Assembly (NCBI RefSeq): GCF_018332715.1
Contig: NZ_BOQP01000008.1
Coordinates: forward strand, 1 to 64,000
Source of the DNA: Winogradskya consettensis
GTDB lineage: Bacteria; Actinomycetota; Actinomycetes; Mycobacteriales; Micromonosporaceae
DNA: 64,000 nt
Direction of reading: 5' to 3'
Shown here: positions 53,745 to 62,183 of the stretch, piece by piece
How the letters are laid out: the number at the start of each line of letters is the position of its first letter
Position numbering within the stretch: position 1 is the stretch's first letter
Notes under the pieces: generated by a model
The model's database searches: none
Seen by the model: only the letters and a program-made list of their open reading frames with translations
What the model was told of the DNA's origin: nothing
Made by a program: the position numbers and the translations under genes

Positions 53745-54812
53745 ATGTTGTCGTCCACCGCAGAGCCGCCCGACGCTCCCCGATCGTGGCGCAGCCGGCG
53801 GTTGCGGCTGGCCGGGGTCGCCGTCTCGGTGCTCGTGCTGGCCGCGATCGGGTTGCGCGGCCGGCTGCCCGACCCGCACGAGTTCTTCGTCGCGCTGACC
53901 GGCGCCCATTGGGGCTGGGTGGCCGCCGCCGTCGTCCTGCAGGTCGCCTCGATCGGGGCCTTCGCCTGCCAGCACCAGTACCTGCTCAACGCGCTCGGCG
54001 TCCGCATCCGCCGCCGCCGGGTCATGGCCATCACCGTCGCCGGGACCGCGATCTCGATCTCCGTGCCCGCCGGTGCCGCGGTCTCGGCCGGCTATTCGAT
54101 CCGCGAGTACGAGCGGGCCGGCGCCCCCCGCGAGATCGGCGCGGTCAGCGCGATCGTGAACGGCCTCGCCTCCATCGGTGGCCTGGCCCTCATCTACGTG
54201 GCCGGCGGCGCCGTCGTCGTCATGTACAGCTCGACGGCATCGCTGACCTGGCGCCCGCTGGTCATCGTCGGCGTTCTGGCCGCCCTGACGTTCGCCGCGG
54301 TCGCCCTGGGCCGCCGCCTCGCCGAGCCGCCCCCATCGCCATCCCCGTCGCCCACGCCTTCGACGGCGAAGCAGCGCGGCCGGGTCGCGCTGTACGTGCA
54401 CGGCCTGCTCGTCGCAGCCCGCGAGGCGTGGCGGGCCGGCGCGGGTCTCCGGATCCGGGACTGGTGCGCGGTGGTCGGTTACGCCGCACTGAACTGGCTG
54501 ACAGACCTGCTCTGCCTGGTCGCCTGCACCCGCGCCCTGGGCCTGAAGGTCAACCTCATCACCCTCGCGGGCATCTACCTCGGCGTCCAGATCGTCCGCC
54601 AGGTCCCCCTCTCCCCGGGCGGCATCGGCGTCATCGAAACAGCCCTGGTGGCCGGCCTCACCACGGCCGGCGCTACGGCGATCATCGCCTCCGCCGCCGT
54701 GCTGATCTACCGCCTGCTGTCGTGCTGGATCCTCCTCCCGGCAGGCGGCGCCGCAGCCCTCTTCCTGCGCCGCGCCGGCACCCGGCAACCGGTTCCCATC
54801 GGCACCCGATAA
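53745..54812 (+). CDS. YbhN/LPG-synthase-like integral membrane protein
   Basis: The 355-residue product has about eight membrane helices and family motifs of the lysylphosphatidylglycerol synthase transmembrane region (AGTAISISVPAGAAVSAGYSIREYERAGA, VPLSPGGIGVIETALVAGL). It lacks the soluble transferase domain, so it belongs to the flippase-like UPF0104/YbhN group, of mostly unknown lipid substrate. A Pro/Ser repeat (PPPSPSPSPTPS) links the two halves. A ribosome site AAGGA precedes the ATG. A tandem repeat tract starts 48 bp downstream. Confidence 0.88.
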   Translation: MLSSTAEPPDAPRSWRSRRLRLAGVAVSVLVLAAIGLRGRLPDPHEFFVALTGAHWGWVAAAVVLQVASIGAFACQHQYLLNALGVRIRRRRVMAITVAGTAISISVPAGAAVSAGYSIREYERAGAPREIGAVSAIVNGLASIGGLALIYVAGGAVVVMYSSTASLTWRPLVIVGVLAALTFAAVALGRRLAEPPPSPSPSPTPSTAKQRGRVALYVHGLLVAAREAWRAGAGLRIRDWCAVVGYAALNWLTDLLCLVACTRALGLKVNLITLAGIYLGVQIVRQVPLSPGGIGVIETALVAGLTTAGATAIIASAAVLIYRLLSCWILLPAGGAAALFLRRAGTRQPVPIGTR

Positions 54813-54860
54813 CGCCGCACCCTGGGCCCGATACGCCGCACCTGGGGAGGTGCCCGGGGA

Positions 54861-55097
54861 AGCCGGTGTGCCGGGTCCGGGCGGCGGTGGCTGCGGAAGA
54901 CCGTGGGAAGCCGGTGTGCCGGGTCCGGGCGGCGGTGGCCGCGGAAGGCCGTGGGAAGCCGGTGTGCCGGGTCCGGGCGGCGGTGGCCCCGAAGACCGTG
55001 GGAAGCCGGTGTGCCGGGTCCGGGCGGCGGTGGCCCCGAAGACCGTGGGAAGCCGGTGTGCCGGGTCCGGGCGGCGGTGGCCCCGAAGACCGTGGGA
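54861..55097. repeat. Five tandem 47-48 bp repeats (minisatellite)
   Basis: Five nearly identical units start at 54861, 54909, 54957, 55004 and 55051 (each AGCCGGTGTGCCGGGTCCGG then GCGGCGGTGG), with a decayed sixth at 55098. The first two units are 48 bp (CTGCGGAAGA or CCGCGGAAGG inside), the last three 47 bp (CCCCGAAGAC). There are no unique spacers, so it is not a CRISPR. The change of length breaks any reading frame. It lies in the gap after the YbhN-type gene. Confidence 0.95.
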
Positions 55098-55228
55098 AGC
55101 GGGTGCGCAGGGCGAATCGGGTGGGCCCATTAGTGGGTCTACCAGGGGGAATGCGGGCCGATCGGAGGGTCGGGGGTCGCCCGGACGGACGGTAGGCCGC
55201 AACGGGCCGGCGTGCGAGATTGGCGCGC

Positions 55229-55447
55229 ATGCCGGACGAGACCCCGATCGACGATGCCCTGCTCGCCTATGCGGCCGGCCACGAGGACGGCGCCGTGCGC
55301 CGGCCCGATCCGCAGCGGGCGGGTGACCCCGGGACCGGCCCGGACTACCGTGTCGGCGTCGTCGACGGCAGCCTGATCGCGTTTCAGACCGAGCTCGTCG
55401 ACCAGGTCCGCCGTCTCCTCGGCGACCCCACCCGGGACAGCCGGTAG
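55229..55447 (+). CDS. Small hypothetical protein
   Basis: The frame encodes 72 acidic residues (MPDETPIDDALLAYAAGHED...VGVVDGSLIAFQTELVDQVRRLLGD), with good codon usage and a plausible helix at the end. The family is not recognised. No strong ribosome site is seen. It stands alone between two repeat tracts. Confidence 0.5.
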   Translation: MPDETPIDDALLAYAAGHEDGAVRRPDPQRAGDPGTGPDYRVGVVDGSLIAFQTELVDQVRRLLGDPTRDSR

Positions 55448-55465
55448 CCCTCGAAATCCGCGACG

Positions 55466-55590
55466 AGACGGCCGGGACAAACGGCCGCGACAAACGGCCG
55501 GGACAAACAGCCGCGACGAGACGCCCGCGCCGAGACGCCCGCGACGGCAAGCCCGCGACGGCAAGCCCGCGCCGGGAAGCCCGCGACCAC
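55466..55590. repeat. Degenerate 13-14 bp tandem repeats
   Basis: About nine units grade from GCCGGGACAAACG through GCCGCGACGAGAC to GCCCGCGACGGCAA. The gradual change along the tract suggests stepwise duplication. It lies between the small hypothetical gene and the SDR gene's stop. Confidence 0.75.
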
Positions 55591-55627
55591 CGCGCTGCCG
55601 CCCCCGAATGGTGTCGGGGGCGGTTTG

Positions 55628-56407
55628 TCAGGCGCCGGCGGCGCCGTCGACCGGGAGGATGGCGCCGCTGACCGCGGAGGCCCGGTCGCTGAGCAGCCAC
55701 AATGCGGCTTCGGCGACCTCGTCCGGGGTTGCCATGCGGCCCATGGGGCTGGTGGCATTGATCTGGTCGATGATGCCGGGGGTGGCGGCCTCCCAGGCGT
55801 CGATCATCTCGGTGGCGGTGCCGCCGGGGGTGAGGCCGTTGACCCGGATACGGTCGGGGGCCCAGGTGACGGCGGCGGTTTCGGTGATGCTGTTCAGGGC
55901 GCGCTTCATCGCGCCGTAGGCGGGCAGGGCCGGGTTGGCGCGCCGGCTGCCGATGCTGGAGGTGTTGACGATGGCGCCGCCGCCGGTGCGGCGCATGATG
56001 GCGGCTTCGTGGACCATGGCGGTCCAGTGGCCGCGGAAGTTGACGGCGAACTGGGTCTCGAGGTCGTCGGGGCTGGTGGCGTCGAGGGGGCCGGGCTGCT
56101 GGATCGCGGCGCCGTTGTTGAAGGCGCCGTCGAGGCGGCCGTGCAGGTCGGCGACGTGGTCGATCGCGGCGCGGATGCTGGTGCTGTCGGCGAGGTCGCA
56201 GGCGACGGCGTCGGCGGTGCCGCCGGTGGCCCTGATGCCGGTGACGATGCGGTCGAGGGCGTCGGCGGTGCGGGCGGCGAGGACCACGCTCGCTCCTTCG
56301 CGGGCGAACAGGCGGGCCGCTGCCGCGCCGATGCCGCGGCTCGCGCCGGTGATGAGGACGACCTTGCCGGAGAGCAGGCCCGTGGTGGTGGTTGTGCTGT
56401 CGGTCAT
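55628..56407 (-). CDS. Short-chain dehydrogenase/reductase
   Basis: The 259-residue product is a classical SDR: cofactor motif TGASRGIG, NNGAA-type motif, catalytic Ser in NTSSIG and Y-x-x-x-K in YGAMK, and a C-terminal PVDGAAG. The usual NNAG is NNGA here. The substrate is unknown. It is divergent from an XRE/MmyB-type regulator, a very common pairing in actinobacteria in which the regulator controls the SDR. Confidence 0.93.
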   Translation of the reverse strand: MTDSTTTTTGLLSGKVVLITGASRGIGAAAARLFAREGASVVLAARTADALDRIVTGIRATGGTADAVACDLADSTSIRAAIDHVADLHGRLDGAFNNGAAIQQPGPLDATSPDDLETQFAVNFRGHWTAMVHEAAIMRRTGGGAIVNTSSIGSRRANPALPAYGAMKRALNSITETAAVTWAPDRIRVNGLTPGGTATEMIDAWEAATPGIIDQINATSPMGRMATPDEVAEAALWLLSDRASAVSGAILPVDGAAGA

Positions 56408-56492
56408 GGGACCAGCGTCATCGGCTGCGAGGAGCGGATACAGGCACAATCGGTACCAGGCTGCCGGGGGTGGTGCCGCGCATACTGGGGCC

Positions 56493-57347
56493 GTGGACAA
56501 GCACGAGCTGGGGTTGTTTCTGCGGAATCGTCGCGCGCGGCTGATGCCGGAGGACGTGGGGCTGCCGTCCGGGCCGCGGCGCCGGACCCCGGGGCTGCGC
56601 CGCGAGGAGGTCGCGGTCCTGGCGCACATCTCGACCGAGTATTACGTGCGGCTCGAGCAGGGCAGGGCGCCGCGGCCGTCGGGGGAGGTGCTCGCCGGGA
56701 TCGCGCGGGCGCTGCTGCTCACCGACGCGGAGACCGGGCACCTGCATGTGCTGGCGGGGACGCTCCGGTCGGGGCCTGCCCGGCACCGGCGGGACGTGCG
56801 GCCGAGCATTCTCGCGTTGCTCGACCGGCTGCCGGGGACCGCCGGGTTCGTGGTGTCGGCGGCGTTCGAGGTGCTCGCGTGGAACGAGCTCGCCGCGGCG
56901 CTCATGGAGGACTTCGCCGCGCTCGACCCCGCCGGGCGCAATCTTGCCCGGCGGGCGTTCCTCGGGCCGAGGTCCGGCAGCAGCCTGTACGGGGCCTCGC
57001 GGTCACCCGGGTTCCGTCAGCACGTCGCCGTGAATCTGCGGGCGTCGCTGGCCCGCTACCCGGACGACCCGGAGATCGCGGGGCTCATCGACGATCTCCG
57101 TGCGGGCAGCGCCGACTTCGCCCGGCTGTGGGAGCGGCGTGACGTGCAGGTGGCCCCGATGCTGACGAAGACGTTCCGGCATCCCGAGGTCGGCCTGGTC
57201 ACGGTGGACTGCGATTCGCTCACGCTGACCGACCGCGACCAGAGCCTCGTGCTGTACACCGCGCCGAAGGGGTCCCGCGACGCCGATGCCCTCGCCCTTC
57301 TCCAGGCGCTGGGCCCTGGTGTGCATCAGCAAAGCGCGTCACGCTGA
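56493..57347 (+). CDS. XRE-family regulator with MmyB-like ligand domain
   Basis: The 284-residue product has an N-terminal helix-turn-helix (LGLFLRNRRARL, GLRREEVAVLAHISTEYYVRLEQGR) and the C-terminal PAS-like MmyB domain (VVSAAFEVLAWNELAAAL, HPEVGLVTVDCDSLTL). Such proteins bind a fatty-acid-like ligand and regulate the divergent dehydrogenase gene. It starts at GTG 56493. Its end overlaps the convergent GH95 gene by nine bases. Confidence 0.92.
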   Translation: MDKHELGLFLRNRRARLMPEDVGLPSGPRRRTPGLRREEVAVLAHISTEYYVRLEQGRAPRPSGEVLAGIARALLLTDAETGHLHVLAGTLRSGPARHRRDVRPSILALLDRLPGTAGFVVSAAFEVLAWNELAAALMEDFAALDPAGRNLARRAFLGPRSGSSLYGASRSPGFRQHVAVNLRASLARYPDDPEIAGLIDDLRAGSADFARLWERRDVQVAPMLTKTFRHPEVGLVTVDCDSLTLTDRDQSLVLYTAPKGSRDADALALLQALGPGVHQQSASR

Positions 57348-59702
57348 GATCTCGTATCGCCCGCCTGCCCGTGCGGTGAACGTGCACGACCCGTCGGTGT
57401 GCGCAGGGTGACGGAGGCCGTTCACCTCGTGTGGTGCCGCGAACAGGGTGCTGCGGACGGTGACCGCGCCGGGGTGACCCGCCGTGATGGCGATCGTCCG
57501 GGCCTGCCCGCCGGACCAGGTGATGCCGACGGTCAGGTCGCCGCGGGCGCGCAGCCCGGTGACCCTGCCCTGCGGCCACGCCGAGGGGAGCGCCGGGAGC
57601 ACGTCGACGGAGCCGGTGTGGCTCTGGAGCAGCATCTCGGTGATGCCGGCGGTGGCACCGAAGTTGCCGTCGATCTGGAACGGCGGGTGGGTGTCCCAGA
57701 GATTGCGCAGGGTGCTGGTGCGCAGCTGCTCGCTGAGCATCAGGTGGGCATGGTCGCCGTCGAGCAGCCGGGCCCAGAAGTTGATCTTCCAGGCCTTGCT
57801 CCAGCCGGTCCCGCCGTCGCCGCGCGCCCGCAACGACGTCTGAGCCGCCGCGGCCAGGCCGGGGGTGCCGGCGGGGGTGATCTGGCGGCCCGGGTGCAGC
57901 CCGAACAGGTGGGACACGTGCCGGTGGTCGTCGGCGGGGTCGTCCCAGTCGCCCTTCCACTCCTGCAGCTGACCCCACGAGCCGACCCGGGTGCCCGGGT
58001 CGAGGCGGCGCAGCGCGGCCCGCACCTCGCCGCCGAGCTGCCGGTCGCCGAGCAGGTTCGCGGCCTCGAGGGTGCTGGTGAGGAGGTCGCGGACGATCTG
58101 CTGCGACATCGATGCCCCGGCGGAGAAATCCCCGTGCTCGGGTGAATAGCTGGGCGACACCACCAGCGTGGAATCGCGCGGGTCGACGTGCAGTTCGTCG
58201 AGCCAGAAACGGGTGATCTCGCGCATCACCGGAAAGGCGCGCTCGCGGAGAAAGGATTCGTCGAGGGTGAACCGGTAATGGTCGTAGAGGTGCCAGGCGA
58301 GCCATGCCGCGGCCTCCGGGAACCAGAACGCGGTGGGCCAGTCGTGGACGCCGGTGAACCCGAACGGATTGGTCTCGTTGTGCACGACCCAGCCGCTCGC
58401 ACCGAACATTTCCCGGGCGGTGACGCGGCCCGGGCGGCGTAGCGCGTCGATGAACTCCACCAGCGGCGCGACGGTCTCGAACAAGTTCGCGGGCCCGGCG
58501 GGCCAGTAGTTCATCTGCAGGTTGATGTTGACGTGATAATCGGCGGACCACGGCGCCGACGGATACGGATTCCAGATGCCCTGCAGATTGGCGGGCAACG
58601 GCGTCCCGGTCCGGGAGGAGGCGATCAGGAGGTACCGGCCGTACTGAAAGAAGAGCCCCTCCAATGCGTCACCCGGCTGATATTGCGCGAGTGCGACATC
58701 CGTCGGCACCTGCGGCAGGGCCCGCCCCAGGTCCAGCCGCACCCGGCCGAAAAGCGACCCATGGTCCCGCACGTGCGTTTCCAGCAGTTGTGGGTACGCC
58801 CGCAGCGCCGCCCGATCAACGATCGCGGTCACTTTCCCGTGCGGATCCGTGCCCCGGTAATCCGGATAGCGGTCGGCGTAATCGGTCCCGGCGGCGAGCA
58901 CGATCGTCGCCGCCGAAGCCCCGCTCACCGTGACCGAGCCGTCGGCGTTGTCCGTCCGCTGCCCGTCCGTGGTGACGATCCGCAGCTGGACCTCGTAACG
59001 CAGTGCATTGTCGTCGAGCGCCCCGGCAACCGTGATCCGCCCGTCCGCAGCGGTGGTCGTCGCCATGCGTCCTTCCGGGACGCCGAACGCCGCGGTGAAC
59101 GAGACGCTCCCGCCGCCGAGCCGCACGACAACAACCCGGTCCGGGTGACTGACGAAGTACTCCCGCGTGTGCCGCACGCCGTCCGTGGCGTACTGCACAC
59201 GTGCCACCGCCCGTTCCAGGTCGAGCTCCCGGCGATACGAACCGGCGGTCGCGGCCCCCGCGGCGGTGGTCAGGGTGAGCGTGCCCAGGGCCTGATAGCT
59301 GCCGTACGCGTTCCGCGCCTGACCGAGCTCCGCGGCGACCTCCTCCGGCGACACCCGTACCCGCTCGTCGATCGCCTGCTGCACCCGAGCCACGGCACCC
59401 GGCCGGGGCGTACGCCAATTGCCGAAGTCATAGCCCGCCGAACCGGGTCCGCCGGTCCACAGCGTCTTCTCGTTGATCAGGATCTCGTCGGTCCCGACGC
59501 CGCCGAGGATCGAGGCGCCGAGGATCCCGTTCCCGATCGGCAACGCCTGGCTCTCCCACTCCGTGCCCGGCGCGTCGTACCAGAGGGCGAGCTCCCCGGG
59601 CTTGTCCAGCGGGGACGGGCTGGTCAGTGACTCCGGGCCGAGCGGCACCTTCGAGGCGACGACGGCGGCCCCGGTCCCCGCGAGCACAGTCCTGCGGTCC
59701 AT
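57339..59702 (-). CDS. Tat-exported GH95 glycosidase (alpha-L-fucosidase / alpha-L-galactosidase)
   Basis: The 787-residue product has a Tat-like signal (MDRRTVLAGTGAAVVAS), the GH95 N-terminal domain (LWYDAPGTEWESQALPIGNG, ILINEKTLWTGGP) and the alpha/alpha barrel (NINLQMNYWPAGPANL; WKGDWDDPADDHRHVSHLFG), which contains the catalytic Asn and Asp motifs. GH95 enzymes remove alpha-1,2-L-fucose or L-galactose from xyloglucan and pectic side chains. ATG 59702 has AAGGTGG upstream. It lies 12 bp after the BNR-4 gene and closes the three-gene unit. Confidence 0.92.
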   Translation of the reverse strand: MDRRTVLAGTGAAVVASKVPLGPESLTSPSPLDKPGELALWYDAPGTEWESQALPIGNGILGASILGGVGTDEILINEKTLWTGGPGSAGYDFGNWRTPRPGAVARVQQAIDERVRVSPEEVAAELGQARNAYGSYQALGTLTLTTAAGAATAGSYRRELDLERAVARVQYATDGVRHTREYFVSHPDRVVVVRLGGGSVSFTAAFGVPEGRMATTTAADGRITVAGALDDNALRYEVQLRIVTTDGQRTDNADGSVTVSGASAATIVLAAGTDYADRYPDYRGTDPHGKVTAIVDRAALRAYPQLLETHVRDHGSLFGRVRLDLGRALPQVPTDVALAQYQPGDALEGLFFQYGRYLLIASSRTGTPLPANLQGIWNPYPSAPWSADYHVNINLQMNYWPAGPANLFETVAPLVEFIDALRRPGRVTAREMFGASGWVVHNETNPFGFTGVHDWPTAFWFPEAAAWLAWHLYDHYRFTLDESFLRERAFPVMREITRFWLDELHVDPRDSTLVVSPSYSPEHGDFSAGASMSQQIVRDLLTSTLEAANLLGDRQLGGEVRAALRRLDPGTRVGSWGQLQEWKGDWDDPADDHRHVSHLFGLHPGRQITPAGTPGLAAAAQTSLRARGDGGTGWSKAWKINFWARLLDGDHAHLMLSEQLRTSTLRNLWDTHPPFQIDGNFGATAGITEMLLQSHTGSVDVLPALPSAWPQGRVTGLRARGDLTVGITWSGGQARTIAITAGHPGAVTVRSTLFAAPHEVNGLRHPAHTDGSCTFTARAGGRYEISA

Positions 59703-59714
59703 GCGTACCACCTT

Positions 59715-61022
59715 CTAGATCTTCCAGTCCTGGACGTCGATCTGGCTGCCGCCGTACCGGGGCGCGAAGATGCTCAGTACGCCGAGAGTGCGCAGCCGTT
59801 CGTGGTCGATCAGGGGATCGGAGTAGTAGATCGGGCTCGACGTGTAGCGGATGGTCCAGTCGCTCCAGCCGGAGGCCTTCGACGCCGTCTCGATGTGCAG
59901 CTTCTTCGTCGACGAGTCCCCGCTCGCGACGTAGAGGTTGTCGTTCGCGTCGACGGCGATGTCCCCGCGCGCCGAGCGTTCCAGGAACGGCGTGTAGTCC
60001 TGGTGCCACGCTTTGGAGGCCTTGTCGCGCCAGTAGTGGACGAGCACGGCGCTCTCGCGGGCCGCGGTGAAGTCGGTGTTGCTCGCGGCGGCGGCCGGCA
60101 GGTGCGAGGCGAGCACGTGCACGATGCCCGCCTTGTCGACGACCTGCGACTCCTGGTTCATCAGGCCCCGGTTCTGAGCGACGCTCCACGTCCGCAGCCC
60201 GGCGTTGTCGGAGACCAGGGGAGTGGTCCCGGTGGTCGCCACGACCGAGCCGTCGTTGTTGCGCCAGGTGCGGCCCTTGTCCTTGCTGTACGCGTAATAG
60301 AGGTCATGGTTCGTGCTCGCGTCGGAGGTCTCCCGCACCGTCCACGTGACGTGGAGCAGGCTCGTGGAGTCGTACTCGATGCCGAACAGGTACGCGTTGT
60401 TACCGGCCGTGGTGCCGTCGATGAACTTTCCGACGTAGGTCCACGTGCTCCCCGCGTACTCATAGAGAACTTCGTCTCCTGAACCGCTGAGACCGGTGCG
60501 GATCGCGAGCTGGAGGGTGCCGTCCGGGACGCTGATGAACTGGGGATAGGTGACCTGGTTCAGCGTGGCCCCGGCCAGGGTGCTGGTGACCGCGCCGAAA
60601 CTCGACGCGGACCACGCCGCGGTGCCGGGCGACGTCGTCAGGCCCGCCACCGACCGGCGGTAGCGCAGCACGCTGGAGTGCATGTCGAACGCGAGGTGCA
60701 GGCTGCCGTCACGCGCGCTGATCCCGATGCTGATCGTGTTGTGCGAGTCGGTCGACGTGGTCACGTAGTCGGTGAGGCGCAGGTTCTGCCACACGCCGGA
60801 GGGCAGCTGGCGCCGGGCGACGTTGACGTACCCGGCCTGGTCCCAGTACGCCGAGTACTGCCAGCCGTTCGCCGTGACGATCCCGTCCTGCTGGAACGAC
60901 TCCCCGTTCATGTACCCGGTGTACGTGAGCGCGGTGCGCCCGTTCGTGGTCAGCGTCGTCGTGGAGATCGGCGTGACGGCCGGCGCCGCGGCCAGCACGA
61001 CGGCCATCAGGAGCTTCAGCAT
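59715..61022 (-). CDS. Secreted BNR-4 repeat protein, candidate polysaccharide lyase
   Basis: The 435-residue product has a short signal peptide and a seven-bladed propeller of BNR-4 type (SHNTISIGISARDGSLHLAFDMH, YPQFISVPDGTLQLAIRTG, SKDKGRTWRNNDG, GDIAVDANDNLYVA). BNR-4 proteins include ulvan lyases and a rhamnose-glucuronate lyase. H-N in DSHN and the FDMH histidine resemble the active-site area of these lyases. In a plant-polymer locus, cleavage of rhamnose-glucuronate side chains is a reasonable guess. Its start overlaps the GH5 stop (TGATG). Confidence 0.8.
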   Translation of the reverse strand: MLKLLMAVVLAAAPAVTPISTTTLTTNGRTALTYTGYMNGESFQQDGIVTANGWQYSAYWDQAGYVNVARRQLPSGVWQNLRLTDYVTTSTDSHNTISIGISARDGSLHLAFDMHSSVLRYRRSVAGLTTSPGTAAWSASSFGAVTSTLAGATLNQVTYPQFISVPDGTLQLAIRTGLSGSGDEVLYEYAGSTWTYVGKFIDGTTAGNNAYLFGIEYDSTSLLHVTWTVRETSDASTNHDLYYAYSKDKGRTWRNNDGSVVATTGTTPLVSDNAGLRTWSVAQNRGLMNQESQVVDKAGIVHVLASHLPAAAASNTDFTAARESAVLVHYWRDKASKAWHQDYTPFLERSARGDIAVDANDNLYVASGDSSTKKLHIETASKASGWSDWTIRYTSSPIYYSDPLIDHERLRTLGVLSIFAPRYGGSQIDVQDWKI

Positions 61023-61996
61023 CAGAGACCCCAGCCCCAGCGCAGCTGCGCGACCCCGGACGCGTTGTTGACGGCCAGGCCGGTGCCGCTCTGCCGGGTG
61101 ATCGAGTACGTGTCACCCGAGCGCAGCCCCGGCCAGTAGACGACCCCCATCTGCTTCGCCCGGGTCAGGTCGGTGAGGGCGGCGAAGTACGAGGTGAACA
61201 CGTTGCCGTCCTGGGTGGCCCCGTTCGTGTACGTCAGCCCGGTGGTCATCGGTGCGCCGGCCTCGTCGATCACCGTGCGGGACGCGTACGAGCCGATCCT
61301 GGGGGTGAGATCAGCCGTCCACTGAGCGCGCGTGGTGTAGGTGTTCCAGAAACCGTAGAAGTGCAGCGACAGCAGGGTGCCGCTGAGCGCGCTCGCCGCG
61401 CCGACCCCGGTGACGTTGTCGTTGTAGCCGGTGCCGCTGATCAGGACCCGCCCGCGGGCGATGGTGCTGTGCCGCGCCAGCCACGTCGAGCACAGCGACA
61501 CCCACGCGGACAGGGTGTAGCCGAAAGGCTCGTTCATCGGCTCGAAGTAGACGTTCGCGTTGCCCGCGTAATCGCTGGTCACCGTGTCCCACATGGTGTT
61601 CCACGCCGCGGAGTCGTCGACGTAGCCGTCCTTGGTGGCCTCCCAGTAGCCCAGGATCACCTTCATCCCGTGCGCCAGCGCCGAGTCGACAGCCCCTTTG
61701 TACGCCGCCCACCACGTGGAGTTGACGCTCTGCGGGTTGATCGGCAGCCGCAGCGTGTTCGCGCCGAGCTGCGACTGGAACCCCGCCACGATCCCGTCGG
61801 CCTTGCTGCGCACCGTCGCGTAGCTGTCCGACGCGGTCAGCCCGGTCGGGATGACCCAGCCGTCCACGTAGTTGTCCCGGGCGTCGGCCCAGTTGACACC
61901 GCGGAAGCTGTTCGTCGCGGCCTGTGCCGGGGCGGGCGTGACGACGGCCAGGGCGGTGACGGTGAGCAGGGTGGTGAGGGCGGCGCGGAGCTTCAT
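61022..61996 (-). CDS. Secreted GH5 glycosidase
   Basis: The 324-residue product has a Sec signal ending in AQAA and a GH5 TIM barrel with acid/base E156 in FEPMNEP and nucleophile E245 in VIDEAG. The subfamily is not the common cellulase A2; substrate may be a beta-glucan, mannan or other hemicellulose. ATG 61996 has GGAG five bases upstream; an earlier ATG at 62029 lies inside an operator-like sequence. It is first in a minus unit with the BNR-4 and GH95 genes. Confidence 0.88.
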   Translation of the reverse strand: MKLRAALTTLLTVTALAVVTPAPAQAATNSFRGVNWADARDNYVDGWVIPTGLTASDSYATVRSKADGIVAGFQSQLGANTLRLPINPQSVNSTWWAAYKGAVDSALAHGMKVILGYWEATKDGYVDDSAAWNTMWDTVTSDYAGNANVYFEPMNEPFGYTLSAWVSLCSTWLARHSTIARGRVLISGTGYNDNVTGVGAASALSGTLLSLHFYGFWNTYTTRAQWTADLTPRIGSYASRTVIDEAGAPMTTGLTYTNGATQDGNVFTSYFAALTDLTRAKQMGVVYWPGLRSGDTYSITRQSGTGLAVNNASGVAQLRWGWGL

Positions 61997-62007
61997 CCGA
62001 ACTCCAG

Positions 62008-62023
62008 ATGTTTGCGTTAACAT
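62008..62023. promoter_or_regulatory. LacI-family operator-like site before GH5
   Basis: ATGTTTGCGTTAACAT is an imperfect palindrome (7 of 9 in overlapping halves) with the central CG typical of LacI-family operators such as TGTTAACG-type sites. It lies just upstream of the GH5 ribosome site, where a bound repressor would block transcription. No LacI gene is in the window. Confidence 0.5.
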
Positions 62024-62145
62024 GGACATCGAAGTTCCTGAATAATTGCCCCCGCGTTACCGGCGTGTCAAGGACACGTGCCGACCGCAAATTTCCTGCA
62101 CATCCGAATGCATTGACTGGTGCCTATGGTCATGTGAGCGTGACC

Positions 62146-62161
62146 GGGTAAGCGCTTACCC
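62146..62161. promoter_or_regulatory. Perfect palindromic operator before the PL1 gene
   Basis: GGGTAAGCGCTTACCC is a perfect 16 bp palindrome centred on GC, located 22 bp upstream of the PL1 start codon. The form resembles LacI-family operators controlling polysaccharide genes (for example CebR-like sites with a GCGC centre). It differs from the site near GH5, so two regulators may act here. Confidence 0.65.
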
Positions 62162-62183
62162 CGTCGCCCTTCCGGAGTTCGCC

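Noticed and set aside
54861..55097. CRISPR array
   Set aside because: Units are directly joined with no unique spacers, 47-48 bp long, and there are no cas genes nearby.
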